Origin: Acidobacteriaceae bacterium
Lineage (GTDB): Bacteria > Acidobacteriota > Terriglobia > Terriglobales > Acidobacteriaceae
Assembly: GCA_003134655.1 (NCBI GenBank)
Contig: PLBY01000150.1
Span: 56,249-120,248 of the forward strand
Length of the DNA stretch: 64,000 bases
Reading direction: 5' to 3'
Positions 32,011 through 41,100 of the stretch are shown one piece after another. The translations under genes and the position numbers were made by a program. Position 1 is the stretch's first letter. Every line of letters begins with the position of its first letter. A model generated the notes under the pieces. That model was not told the DNA's origin. It saw only the letters and a program-made list of their open reading frames with translations, and ran no database searches.

Positions 32011-32397
32011 ATGAATTTCTTGGAATGGTCCAAATCCAGCGTTGACTACGGCCAGAGGCTCGTGAATTCCGCGCTCGAAGGTGCTCGCGAGGGAGAAGAG
32101 GACTTTCTCAAAGAGGAATCGCTTTCTCCGGTCCTCGCGGACTCAGCGCGTCAGGCGCTGCTGCCGGCTTTGATTGGGGCCTATCTGGGCGCATTCGGCG
32201 GCAGCGTGGCAAGCGGGCGACGATCGACTTCGAGAGCCGTTGCTTTTGGCTTGCTGGGTGGAGCGATCGGGTTTGGCGCAGGTCTGGCCTGGAAGAACCG
32301 GGAGATGGGAGCGAGCGTCGCTTCCAGCGCATGGAAAAAAATCAAAGAGACCCGCGATGAGCGTTGGTTTGAAAAGAATCCGATCGATTACGCATAG
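32011..32397 (+). CDS. Small glycine-zipper membrane protein
   Basis: 128 aa. An amphipathic, acidic N-terminal half (NFLEWSKSSVDYGQRLVNSA) is followed by two Gly/Ala-rich membrane segments, LLPALIGAYLGAFGGSVASG and FGLLGGAIGFGAGLAWK, and a basic tail (KKIKETRDERWFEKNPIDYA). ATG 32011 has a GAGG upstream. The glycine-zipper pattern suggests helix packing in the inner membrane. Function unknown; it precedes the lipid-synthesis cluster but is separated by 89 bases. Confidence 0.65.
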   Translation: MNFLEWSKSSVDYGQRLVNSALEGAREGEEDFLKEESLSPVLADSARQALLPALIGAYLGAFGGSVASGRRSTSRAVAFGLLGGAIGFGAGLAWKNREMGASVASSAWKKIKETRDERWFEKNPIDYA

Positions 32398-32486
32398 ATA
32401 AATAGATAAGAAGAAGGGAAAACCAGCCCTTCCGGTTTTAACCCTGCGGCACCTTATCGTCGCGCAGGCAACTTCAGAAAATCAGG

Positions 32487-34631
32487 GTGTGGACCGTGGT
32501 AGGTACCTATTCACCCGCGAACGTTTCAGACTGGCTCGTGCCCGGCCGGGACCTGTTTCTGGCCCTCCAAGTCCTAGGAATTGCCTCTTTCATGTACATC
32601 GTGTCAAAGCGGATGGTGCCGCTGGTTCGAGCCCAGGCGGACCCGCGTTTTGATCGCCCCCTGACCCGCCTCGGAAGAGTCTTTAAGTTCTGGCTCGGAC
32701 AATGGAAGCATCCGCGCTACCGTTTCGCGGGAACCCTCCACATTGTCATCTTTGCTGGGTTCATTCTTCTCGCTGCGCGGGCCTTTACCGTGCTGATCGT
32801 CGGCGTTTCTCCCACCTTTGTGGTGCCGGGCCTTTCCGGACGATTCGGGCCTATCTACGAGACCCTTACCGATTATGCGGCAACTGTCGTCTTCCTCTGT
32901 ATGGTGGTGGCGGCGGTGCGCCGGTTGGTGTTCAAGCCAGCCCGCTACGCGGTCCCGGCAAAGTTCGGGAAAGGGCACACCGCCGCCGCCGTCTTCTTAT
33001 TAGGGCTGATTGCTCTCCTTATGGTGGCGGACAGCCTCTTCTCGGCGAGCCGATTTGCCGGGCTGTCGCAACAAGGGCAATCCGCCGAGAGTCCGGCCTT
33101 TCTCTCGCTGCCATGGATGATCGAGATCGCAATCGCCTCCATGCCCCGGGCAACCCTCTGGAGCCTCAACGTGGGTGCCTATCTCGTCCACGCGATCGCG
33201 TTCTACTTCCTTCTGTGCTACCGGCCCTTCGGAATTCAGTTCCATGTGGAAACATCTCTGTTCAGCGTCTACTTCTCAAAACTGGATCGTGGCACGCTGA
33301 AGCCCGTGCGTTGGGATGTCCCCGACGACCATCTGGATCAAGTGAAGTCGTTCGGCGTGAAGACATTCGAAGACTTCACCTGGAAGCACATACTCGATTT
33401 CTATTCCTGCGCCGACTGCGGACGCTGCGCCGACAACTGTCCCTCCAACACGGTCGGTCGGCCCCTGGCCCCGCGCTTCCTCACCATCAAAGCGCGAGAC
33501 TATGTATTCCAGCACTACCCGGTCTTCGGTAAGTCCAATAACGGCAAACCGTTAATCGGAAATCTTTATTCTGAGGATGAAATCTGGTCCTGCACGACTT
33601 GCGGCGCCTGCGAAGAAGAATGCCCGCTCCTGGTCGAGTACATCGACAAGATCGTCGATCTGCGCCGCGGAATGATCGACGACGGCAACGTCCCCCAATC
33701 TCTGCAGAAGCCCCTGAAAGCCCTCGAGAGCCGTGGCAATCCCTACGGCAAGATGGAGAAGAAGCGGGGCGACTGGACCAAGAACCCTGCGTTGCAGCAG
33801 ACCAGCCCCGTCAAAGTGCTCGACGCCAAGAACGGCGCCGACACCCTCTATTTCGTCGACAGCATCACTTCCTATGACGATCGCATGCAGTCCATCGGAC
33901 GCGCCACAGCGCGAATCCTCAGCGGCCTCGGGAAGAATTTCGGCATTCTCGGTTCTGCCGAAAAAGACAGCGGCCACGAAGTCCGACGCTTCGGCGAAGA
34001 GATGCTCTTCCAGGCCCTTCGCGATCACAACACCGAAGCTATCAAAGAGTCGGGCGTAGCGCGGATCGTTACTTCCGACCCGCATGCCTTTAACGCGCTC
34101 AAGCACGACTATAAAGATGTCCCGCCGGTCGAGCACATCAGCCAAGTCCTCGCCAGCGAAGCCAAGGCCGGCAATCTCCGCTTCAACTCGGTTGAAGAAT
34201 GGCCCGAAAACAAGGACCGCGTCTACACCTATCACGACCCCTGCTATCTGGGCCGCCACAATCAGGTCTATGACGACCCCCGCGACGTTCTCGATTCGAT
34301 CCCAGGACTGAAACGAGTCGAGATGCAGCGCTCGCGCGACCGCTCCTTCTGCTGCGGTGGCGGCGGACTCATGCTTTTCTACGAGCCCAAAGAAGAGCAG
34401 AGGATGGGCGTGGTCCGCGTCCGCATGGCCGCCGAGGCCGGGGCCAACGTCATCGTCACCGCCTGCCCCTTCTGCATGGTCAACATTGAAGATGCCATCA
34501 AAGTCGCAGGCATGGAAGGCAAGATGTCGGTGATGGACTTGACCGAAGTAGTCGACCAGCACATGGTTCGGGAGGTCGGAGAGAAAACCGTCACCACAGA
34601 GAAATTGGAACTTACAACCGTTGGAGGCTGA
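32487..34631 (+). CDS. Membrane FeS oxidoreductase, probable ETF:(mena)quinone oxidoreductase (EMO-like)
   Basis: 714-residue membrane protein with a cytochrome-b/NarI-like N-terminal half (about six helices, residues ~20-260), two 4Fe-4S motifs (CADCGRCADNCPSN and CTTCGACEEECPLL), and a heterodisulfide-reductase-type CCG domain (DPCYLGRHN, SFCCGGGGLMLF, VTACPFCMVN). This is the layout of the proposed EMO/FadF proteins that pass electrons from reduced ETF to menaquinone. Three bases separate it from etfB, which supports the role strongly. GTG 32487 is the longest start; no strong SD. First gene of the seven-gene cluster that ends with the phosphopantetheinyl transferase. Confidence 0.85.
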   Translation: MWTVVGTYSPANVSDWLVPGRDLFLALQVLGIASFMYIVSKRMVPLVRAQADPRFDRPLTRLGRVFKFWLGQWKHPRYRFAGTLHIVIFAGFILLAARAFTVLIVGVSPTFVVPGLSGRFGPIYETLTDYAATVVFLCMVVAAVRRLVFKPARYAVPAKFGKGHTAAAVFLLGLIALLMVADSLFSASRFAGLSQQGQSAESPAFLSLPWMIEIAIASMPRATLWSLNVGAYLVHAIAFYFLLCYRPFGIQFHVETSLFSVYFSKLDRGTLKPVRWDVPDDHLDQVKSFGVKTFEDFTWKHILDFYSCADCGRCADNCPSNTVGRPLAPRFLTIKARDYVFQHYPVFGKSNNGKPLIGNLYSEDEIWSCTTCGACEEECPLLVEYIDKIVDLRRGMIDDGNVPQSLQKPLKALESRGNPYGKMEKKRGDWTKNPALQQTSPVKVLDAKNGADTLYFVDSITSYDDRMQSIGRATARILSGLGKNFGILGSAEKDSGHEVRRFGEEMLFQALRDHNTEAIKESGVARIVTSDPHAFNALKHDYKDVPPVEHISQVLASEAKAGNLRFNSVEEWPENKDRVYTYHDPCYLGRHNQVYDDPRDVLDSIPGLKRVEMQRSRDRSFCCGGGGLMLFYEPKEEQRMGVVRVRMAAEAGANVIVTACPFCMVNIEDAIKVAGMEGKMSVMDLTEVVDQHMVREVGEKTVTTEKLELTTVGG

Positions 34632-34633
34632 AC

Positions 34634-35422
34634 ATGGAAATTCTGGTTTGTGCGCGAAGGGTGCCTGACACCTCGGAGAACGAGATCGAACTCAATTCGG
34701 CTGGAAACGACATTGAGCGCGACGAACTCGTCTACTCGGTGAACGAGGCAGACAACTACGCGGTCGAGGAAGCCCTCCAGATCCGCGATCGCGTCGGCGG
34801 CAACGTCACCGTGGTCACGGTCGACAGCGAGGACGGCGAAGAGATCCTGCGCCGTCAGCTCGCCATGGGTGCGAACCAGGCAGCGCTCATTTCCGACGAC
34901 GCCTTCAACGGATCCGACGGCAAGGGCATCGCAACCATCCTTAAGAAGTTTGTCGAGAAGGGCCATTACGATCTCGTCCTGACGGGCGTTCAGGCCGACG
35001 ACGGCGCTGCCCAGGTGGGCGGAATGTTGGCCGCGATGCTCGATTATCCCTACGCTTCGCTGGTGAATTCCATCGGGGTGGAAGACGGCAAGCTGAAAGT
35101 GAGCCGCGAGATAGCAGGCGGCAACCGCGAGATCAATGAAATCGATCTCCCCTGTGTCCTCTCGATTCAAACCGGCATCAACGAGCCGCGTTACGTCGGG
35201 ATGCGCGGCATCCGGCAAGTGGCATCCGTGCCCATCCCCACGCTGGCGAGATCTGACCTGCTCATTGACCAAGGCGCCGTTGGGGAAGCGGCTGCAAAAG
35301 TGAAGCGCATCGACTACTTCGTCCCCGCATCGAGCAAGGGCGCCGAAATCCTGCATGGAAGCAGGGAAGAGAATGCCAACCGAGTTCTGGAGTTGGTAGC
35401 TGCGAAGGGAGGGCTGAACTAA
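34634..35422 (+). CDS. etfB: Electron transfer flavoprotein beta subunit
   Basis: 262 aa. ETF beta with EILVCARRVPDTSENEIELN at the N-terminus (near the usual KxVPD start), YSVNEADNYAVEEALQIRD, and the mid-protein VLTGVQADDGAAQVGGMLA nucleotide-binding segment. It forms a heterodimer with EtfA, takes electrons from acyl-CoA dehydrogenases and passes them to the membrane oxidoreductase encoded just upstream. Start three bases after the upstream gene with GGAGGCTGAAC as SD; its TAA overlaps the etfA ATG by one base. Confidence 0.93.
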   Translation: MEILVCARRVPDTSENEIELNSAGNDIERDELVYSVNEADNYAVEEALQIRDRVGGNVTVVTVDSEDGEEILRRQLAMGANQAALISDDAFNGSDGKGIATILKKFVEKGHYDLVLTGVQADDGAAQVGGMLAAMLDYPYASLVNSIGVEDGKLKVSREIAGGNREINEIDLPCVLSIQTGINEPRYVGMRGIRQVASVPIPTLARSDLLIDQGAVGEAAAKVKRIDYFVPASSKGAEILHGSREENANRVLELVAAKGGLN

Positions 35423-36408
35423 TGCCTCGCATTTTTGCCTATATCGTCCACAAGAGTGGAGTTGTCGACGACTCCGCCGCCGAACTCCTCGCGGTGGCTC
35501 GTGCCATCGATCCCACGTCGTCTCCCACCGCCATTCTCACCGGATGGGGACCGGACTTCGATCTCGCGTGCAGGTCCGTCAGTTCGTCCTTCGGCGAGAC
35601 ATGGAAGATCTCGAACCAAGCCCTCGCTTACCCCAATGCCGAGTTCGTTCGGCAGGCGCTCGTGCGTGTTGTGCCTTCCGACAGCATTGTCCTCATTGCT
35701 CACGATCATTTCGGAATCGATCTCGCGCCGGGTCTCTCGATCAAGCTGAACGCCGCATACGCCTCTGACGTTTTGGCCATTGACGGCGTAGAAGGCAACA
35801 TCTTAAAGCTCGTTCGCCAGGAGTTCGGCGGACAAGTCAGCACCCATGTCTGCTGCGATGCCTCTTCCGGCGCAGTGATCAACGTTCGTCCGGGCGCATT
35901 CAAACCCGAGCCCAACGCGGCGGTCTCGGGTGTCATCATCGACAAATCGTCGGAAGTCGGCACTCTGGTGGCCCGACGCCGTTACATCGAGACCATCGTC
36001 GCCGAAGCCGGCGATGTCGATATCACCCGCCACAGTCTGCTGGTCTCCATCGGCCGCGGCATCCAGGAAAAGGACAACGTCGCCCTTGCCGAAGAGTTGG
36101 CCGAAGTGCTCGGCGCCGCCGTAAGTTGCTCGCGCCCCGTCGTCGATGCCAAATGGATGGAAAAATCCCGCCAGGTTGGCTCCTCTGGAAAAACCGTCAA
36201 GCCCAAGGTCTACTTGGCCTGCGGCATCAGCGGCGCCTTCCAGCATCTGGCCGGAATTAAGGGCAGCCCGTTCCTCATCGCCATCAACAAGAATCCCAAG
36301 GCCCCCATCTTTCAGGTGGCCGACGTCGGAATCGTGGACGACCTCCTCGAATTCCTGCCCGAACTGACCAACAAAGCCCGTGAATTCCGCGGCGTTGCCG
36401 CCAAGTGA
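35422..36408 (+). CDS. etfA: Electron transfer flavoprotein alpha subunit
   Basis: 328 aa. The C-terminal FAD-binding domain carries the family signature: SRPVVDAKWMEKSRQVGSSG, then KVYLACGISGAFQHLAGIKG and AINKNPKAPIFQVADVGIV. The N-terminal domain (IFAYIVHKSGVVDDSAAELL) is the pseudo-symmetric half that packs on EtfB. Overlaps etfB (taATG) and is followed after ten bases by the acyl-CoA dehydrogenase, so the three are co-expressed. Confidence 0.94.
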   Translation: MPRIFAYIVHKSGVVDDSAAELLAVARAIDPTSSPTAILTGWGPDFDLACRSVSSSFGETWKISNQALAYPNAEFVRQALVRVVPSDSIVLIAHDHFGIDLAPGLSIKLNAAYASDVLAIDGVEGNILKLVRQEFGGQVSTHVCCDASSGAVINVRPGAFKPEPNAAVSGVIIDKSSEVGTLVARRRYIETIVAEAGDVDITRHSLLVSIGRGIQEKDNVALAEELAEVLGAAVSCSRPVVDAKWMEKSRQVGSSGKTVKPKVYLACGISGAFQHLAGIKGSPFLIAINKNPKAPIFQVADVGIVDDLLEFLPELTNKAREFRGVAAK

Positions 36409-36418
36409 GGATGAGCCG

Positions 36419-38092
36419 ATGCTTGCACAAAAGACCCTGAAACTGAGCGTGAAGTCTCTCAAGGAATTTGCCAAGAAGCGCCTGCCCGACGAAGTCCTGA
36501 TCGATCTCGATGAGCGCGACGAGTGCCCCGTCGAGATCGTCCGCGACATGTGCAATCCTGACAAGCTGGGCATCCAACTCCTCTTCATCCCTGAAGAGTT
36601 CGGCGGCATGGGCGGCGGCACGTTCGACGTCTACTGCATCTGCGAGGAGATGGCGCGCATCGATCTCGGAATCGCGACCTCGGTGCTGGCTACTTTCCTG
36701 GGCAGCGATCCCATCACGGTAGGCGCAACTCACGAGCAAAAGAAGATCTGGCTGAGCCGCATCGCCGACGAAGGACTGCTCTTTGCCTACGGCGCGACCG
36801 AACCGGAAGCGGGCAGCGATCTCGGAGCTCTTCGCACCGCCGCCGATCGCGTTATGCAAGATGGCCGCATCGTCGGCTACAAGATTAACGGCAACAAGCA
36901 ATGGATCAGCAACGGCGGCATCGCCGGCGCATACACGGTCCTTGCCAGCACTCCAGCCGGGCCGACCTGGTTCATCGTCGAAAAAGATGCCAAGGGATTC
37001 ACCCACGACGAGCCCGAAGACAAGCACGGTATTCGCCTGAGCAACACCGCCGCGCTCGCTTTCAACGACGTCTATGTCGATGCCGACCGCCTGATCGGCG
37101 GCGTCGAAGGCCAGGGTCTCAACCAGGCGCAGGCCGTTTTCGGCTACACGCGCCTGATGGTCGCTGCCTTCGGACTCGGCGCCGGATGGGCCGCGCTCGA
37201 CCGCGCGATTCCTTATTCCACCAAGCGCATTCAGGCTGGGGCCCCGCTCTCGGAAAAGCAAGGCTACACGCACAAACTGATCGTGCCCCACGTGGCTCGA
37301 CTCGAAGCCGCCCGCGCCTACATTGAGCAGACCGCCGAGCGCATCGACGCCGGAGAAGGCAGTTTGAACACCGAAGGCGCGATCGCGAAGTACATGGCAA
37401 CCGAGGCAGGGAACCAGGCAGCCGACGCCAGCATCCAGGCCCTCGGCGGCTACGGTTATACCCACGAATACATGGTGGAAAAGATCAGCCGCGACGTTCG
37501 CATCACCACGATCTACGAAGGCACCTCCGAGATCATGGAGATGACCATCAGCCGCGATCGCTGGCAGCTCCACCTGAAAACACGCGGCCAGCACTATCAC
37601 GACAAGGCGCGCGAACTGGAAGCTCTCCATGCTCGTCATCCGGACGTAGGAGCAGGCATCGCAGCGCTGGCACATCACGCCCTCGCCGAGCTATTGGAAA
37701 AGGCTCGCGTCGCCCGTCTTACGCGCTACCAGCACATCCTTCTGCGGATCGGAGAATGGATCGCCTATGCAGAATGCGCAGGCACGCTAGCGCGTCGCGC
37801 CGCCCTTCTCGCCGAGAACAAGCTGAACGAAAAGGCCAACCGCCGCTTTGACGCCTCAGCGCTTGCAGCCGTAAGCCGGATCTTCGCCCGCGAAGCCGCC
37901 CTCAAGGTTGCGGAAGAAGGTTTGCGCTGGGTATGCGGGGCCGGTGGCGTCACCGACGCCGAGATGCCTGCCTTCGAAGCAAGTTTGCAGTTGCCCGCTG
38001 TGCACCGTGCACAGTCGGGTCTGATTTCTGACATGGATTTTGTAGCCGACGTCCTCTACGCCCGCGCGGCGAAGCCTGCAATCGCCGCCTGA
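36419..38092 (+). CDS. Acyl-CoA dehydrogenase, long form with C-terminal extension
   Basis: 557-residue FAD enzyme that inserts a trans-2 double bond into acyl thioesters and gives electrons to ETF. Signatures: FAYGATEPEAGSDLGALRT, NGNKQWISNGGIAG, DKHGIRLSNTAALAFNDVYV, QALGGYGYTHEYMVEKISRD, and the catalytic base Glu367 in TTIYEGTSEIMEM. The extra ~170 C-terminal residues resemble the VLCAD/ACAD9 class. ATG 36419, with GAGG upstream, is preferred over an in-frame start at 36380 that overlaps etfA. Its position directly before the megasynthase suggests a substrate linked to that product, possibly an acyl-ACP. Confidence 0.9.
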   Translation: MLAQKTLKLSVKSLKEFAKKRLPDEVLIDLDERDECPVEIVRDMCNPDKLGIQLLFIPEEFGGMGGGTFDVYCICEEMARIDLGIATSVLATFLGSDPITVGATHEQKKIWLSRIADEGLLFAYGATEPEAGSDLGALRTAADRVMQDGRIVGYKINGNKQWISNGGIAGAYTVLASTPAGPTWFIVEKDAKGFTHDEPEDKHGIRLSNTAALAFNDVYVDADRLIGGVEGQGLNQAQAVFGYTRLMVAAFGLGAGWAALDRAIPYSTKRIQAGAPLSEKQGYTHKLIVPHVARLEAARAYIEQTAERIDAGEGSLNTEGAIAKYMATEAGNQAADASIQALGGYGYTHEYMVEKISRDVRITTIYEGTSEIMEMTISRDRWQLHLKTRGQHYHDKARELEALHARHPDVGAGIAALAHHALAELLEKARVARLTRYQHILLRIGEWIAYAECAGTLARRAALLAENKLNEKANRRFDASALAAVSRIFAREAALKVAEEGLRWVCGAGGVTDAEMPAFEASLQLPAVHRAQSGLISDMDFVADVLYARAAKPAIAA

Positions 38093-38159
38093 CTATCTCG
38101 ACGCCTGACTATCGACCACGCGCGCAACCGGCCCAGTCCGGCTGCCGAGGAGCGTCCAC

Positions 38160-41100
38160 ATGCAAATGCAGATGCAGACAGAAGACACAGCCTACCGAGC
38201 CATCGCGATCGTAGGCGCGGGAGCCGTTCTGCCCGATGCACCCAACGTCAACGCTTTCTGGACCAACGTGAAGAGCGGCCGCTACAGCATCACGGAAGTC
38301 ACGCCCGACCGCTGGGACCCCGCGTTTTACTATGACGCCGACCATGCCGCTCCCGACAAGACGTACTCAAAAATCGGCGGCTGGGTCCGCGACCAGGTGT
38401 GGGATCCCGTAAAATGGCGTCTCCCGATCCCCCCTCGCGTCACCGATGCCATGGATCAAGCGCAGAAATGGGCGATTGCCGCCTCTCGCGAAGCCCTCGA
38501 AGATTACGGCTATCCCAAGCGCCCGCTGAACCCAGATCGCGTCGCCGTGATCCTCGGCAATGCCATGGCCGGCGAGAAACACTATCTGACGGCGTTGCGT
38601 GTGTTCTTTCCAGAGTACGCCCACGAACTCGCCGAAATCGCCAGCTTCGCCGCCCTTCCTGAGGAAGTTCGCACCGGAATCACGCGCGAACTGCATGATC
38701 GGATGGGCAAGCACCTGCCCGAAATTACCGAAGACAGCATGCCTGGCGAATTGGCCAATTGCATTGCCGGACGCATTGCGAACATCTACAACTTCCACGG
38801 CCCGAACTTTATTTGCGATGCAGCCTGCGCCTCCGCCATGGCCGCAATGAGCGCTGCCGTTGAGGGATTGGTCGCCAACAGTTTTGACGCTGTCATCACC
38901 GGGGGCATTGACCGCAACATGGGCGTCCAGACCTTCGTGAAATTCTGCAAGATCGGCGCGCTCTCTGCCACCGGCACGCGTCCCTATGCCGAGGGCGCCG
39001 ACGGCTTCGTCATGGGCGAAGGCTCTGCCATCTTCGTGATGAAGCGTCTGGCCGACGCCGAACGCGATGGCGACAAGATCTACGCGGTTCTTCGCGGCAT
39101 CGGCGCATCCAGCGACGGCAAGGGCAAAGGCATCACCGCTCCCAACCCAGTCGGACAGAAGTTCTGCCTCGAGCGGGCCTGGCAGAATGCTGGTCTATCG
39201 CCCGCGACCGCAACTCTGATGGAAGGCCACGGCACGTCCACCCGCGTGGGCGATGTGGTAGAAGCGCAGTGCATCACCGACTTGCTCAGCAGCCAGCATC
39301 TACCCATACATTCCGTGGCGCTCGGCTCGGTCAAATCGAACATCGGACACCTGAAAGGAGCCGCAGGCGCAGCCGGAATGCTGAAGACCGCTCTCGCGCT
39401 TCGCGACAAAGTCCTACCGCCCAGCGTCCACTGCGAGCATCCCAGCCCCGATATCGACTTTGCCCACTCTCCTCTGTATGTCAATACCGAACTGCGGCCC
39501 TGGAACGTCCCTTCGGACACTCCGCGCCGGGCTGGCGTGAGCGCCTTCGGTTTTGGCGGCACCAATTTCCATCTCGTGCTCGAAGAGCACATTCCCCACC
39601 GACTCACCGGAAATGAAAAGCGATCGGTCGCCGTCGGCACCCTTCCACAAACTGCGATGAATGAGGTTGTTATGACTGTGAAGGAAGTTTCCTCTCCCGC
39701 TGTGTCCTCTGTTGCTCCGTCTGCCCGTAAGACCCCGCTGCGTGGCGCACTGTTGATCGGCGCTGCCACCGAGTCAGAACTCGCGGACCGTCTTCGCGCC
39801 ATCATGAGCGATGCTCAATCGGGCCGCGCCCCTGCGCCCGCAGCGCCCGCCGAAGCCGATCTGCGCGCTTCCCAGCGCCTGGCCATTGATTATGCTGACC
39901 CCGCCGAACTCGCGGACAAGTCTGCCAAAGCACTCAAAGCATTTGCCGCGAATCAGCCCGCGATGTGGAAGGCTCTGCGTGCGCAAGGCATCTTCCGCGG
40001 CCAAGGTCCTGCCCCTAAAGTGGCCTTTCTTTATACGGGACAAGGCTCGCAATACGTAAACATGCTGCGGCCCCTCTACACCTCGGAGCCGATCGTCACC
40101 CAGATGTTTGCCGAAGCCGATCGAGTCATGACGCCGCTGCTCGGCAAGCCTCTGACCGACTTTGTCTTCGTCGACCAAGCCGATCCCGTTGCCGTCGCGA
40201 AGGCTGATGACGATCTGCGCCAGACCGCCATCACGCAGCCGGCCGTGCTGGCCATCGATCTCGGACTCACGCGTCTCCTCGCCGCCTACGGCATCCAGCC
40301 CGACATGACGATGGGCCACAGCCTCGGCGAGTACGGAGCACTGGTCGCCTCCGGCGCTCTGCCCTTCGAAGACGCGTTGATAGCCGTCAGCGCGCGCGGT
40401 CGTGGCATGACCCGCGTCGCCGTGGCCGACACCGGCAGAATGGCCGCCGTCTTTGCTCCGCTGCCCGAAGTCGAACGAATCCTGAAGACGATCGACGGCT
40501 ACGTGGTGATCGCCAACATCAACAGCGACCACCAGGCCGTGATCGGAGGCGACAGCGATGCCGTTACGAAAGCCATGCAGGTTCTCCAAACTGCAGGATA
40601 CGAAGTCTCTCCACTGCCGGTCAGTCACGCTTTCCACACCTCGATTGTTGCCCCGGCCAGCGAGCCGCTGCGGCAGGAACTCGCCCGCCTTCGCATGGAG
40701 TCGCCACGCCTACCCATCGTTGCGAACGTGAACGGCGAGTTCTATCCCAGCGGGCCGGGCGTCGTGCCGCAAATGTTGGATCTGCTCGCGAAGCAAGTTG
40801 CCTCCCCCGTGCAGTTCGTGAAAGGTCTGCACACTCTTTACGAAGCGGGCGCGCGCGTCTTCGTGGAAGTTGGGCCCAAGAAGGCTCTCCAGGGGTTTGC
40901 CGAAGACGTTCTCGGCGACCGCGGCGATGTAGTTTCGCTCTTCACCAATCATCCCAAGTTTGGAGACATTGCCTCGTTTAACCAAGCTCTGTGCGGTCTC
41001 TATGCCGCCGGACTCGGCCGTGGGACTGCTGCAGCCTCGATCGAGAAGCCGGCAGCTGTGTCGTTCTCTACCGTGCCGGTCGAAGCGCCGAGCCATGTCG

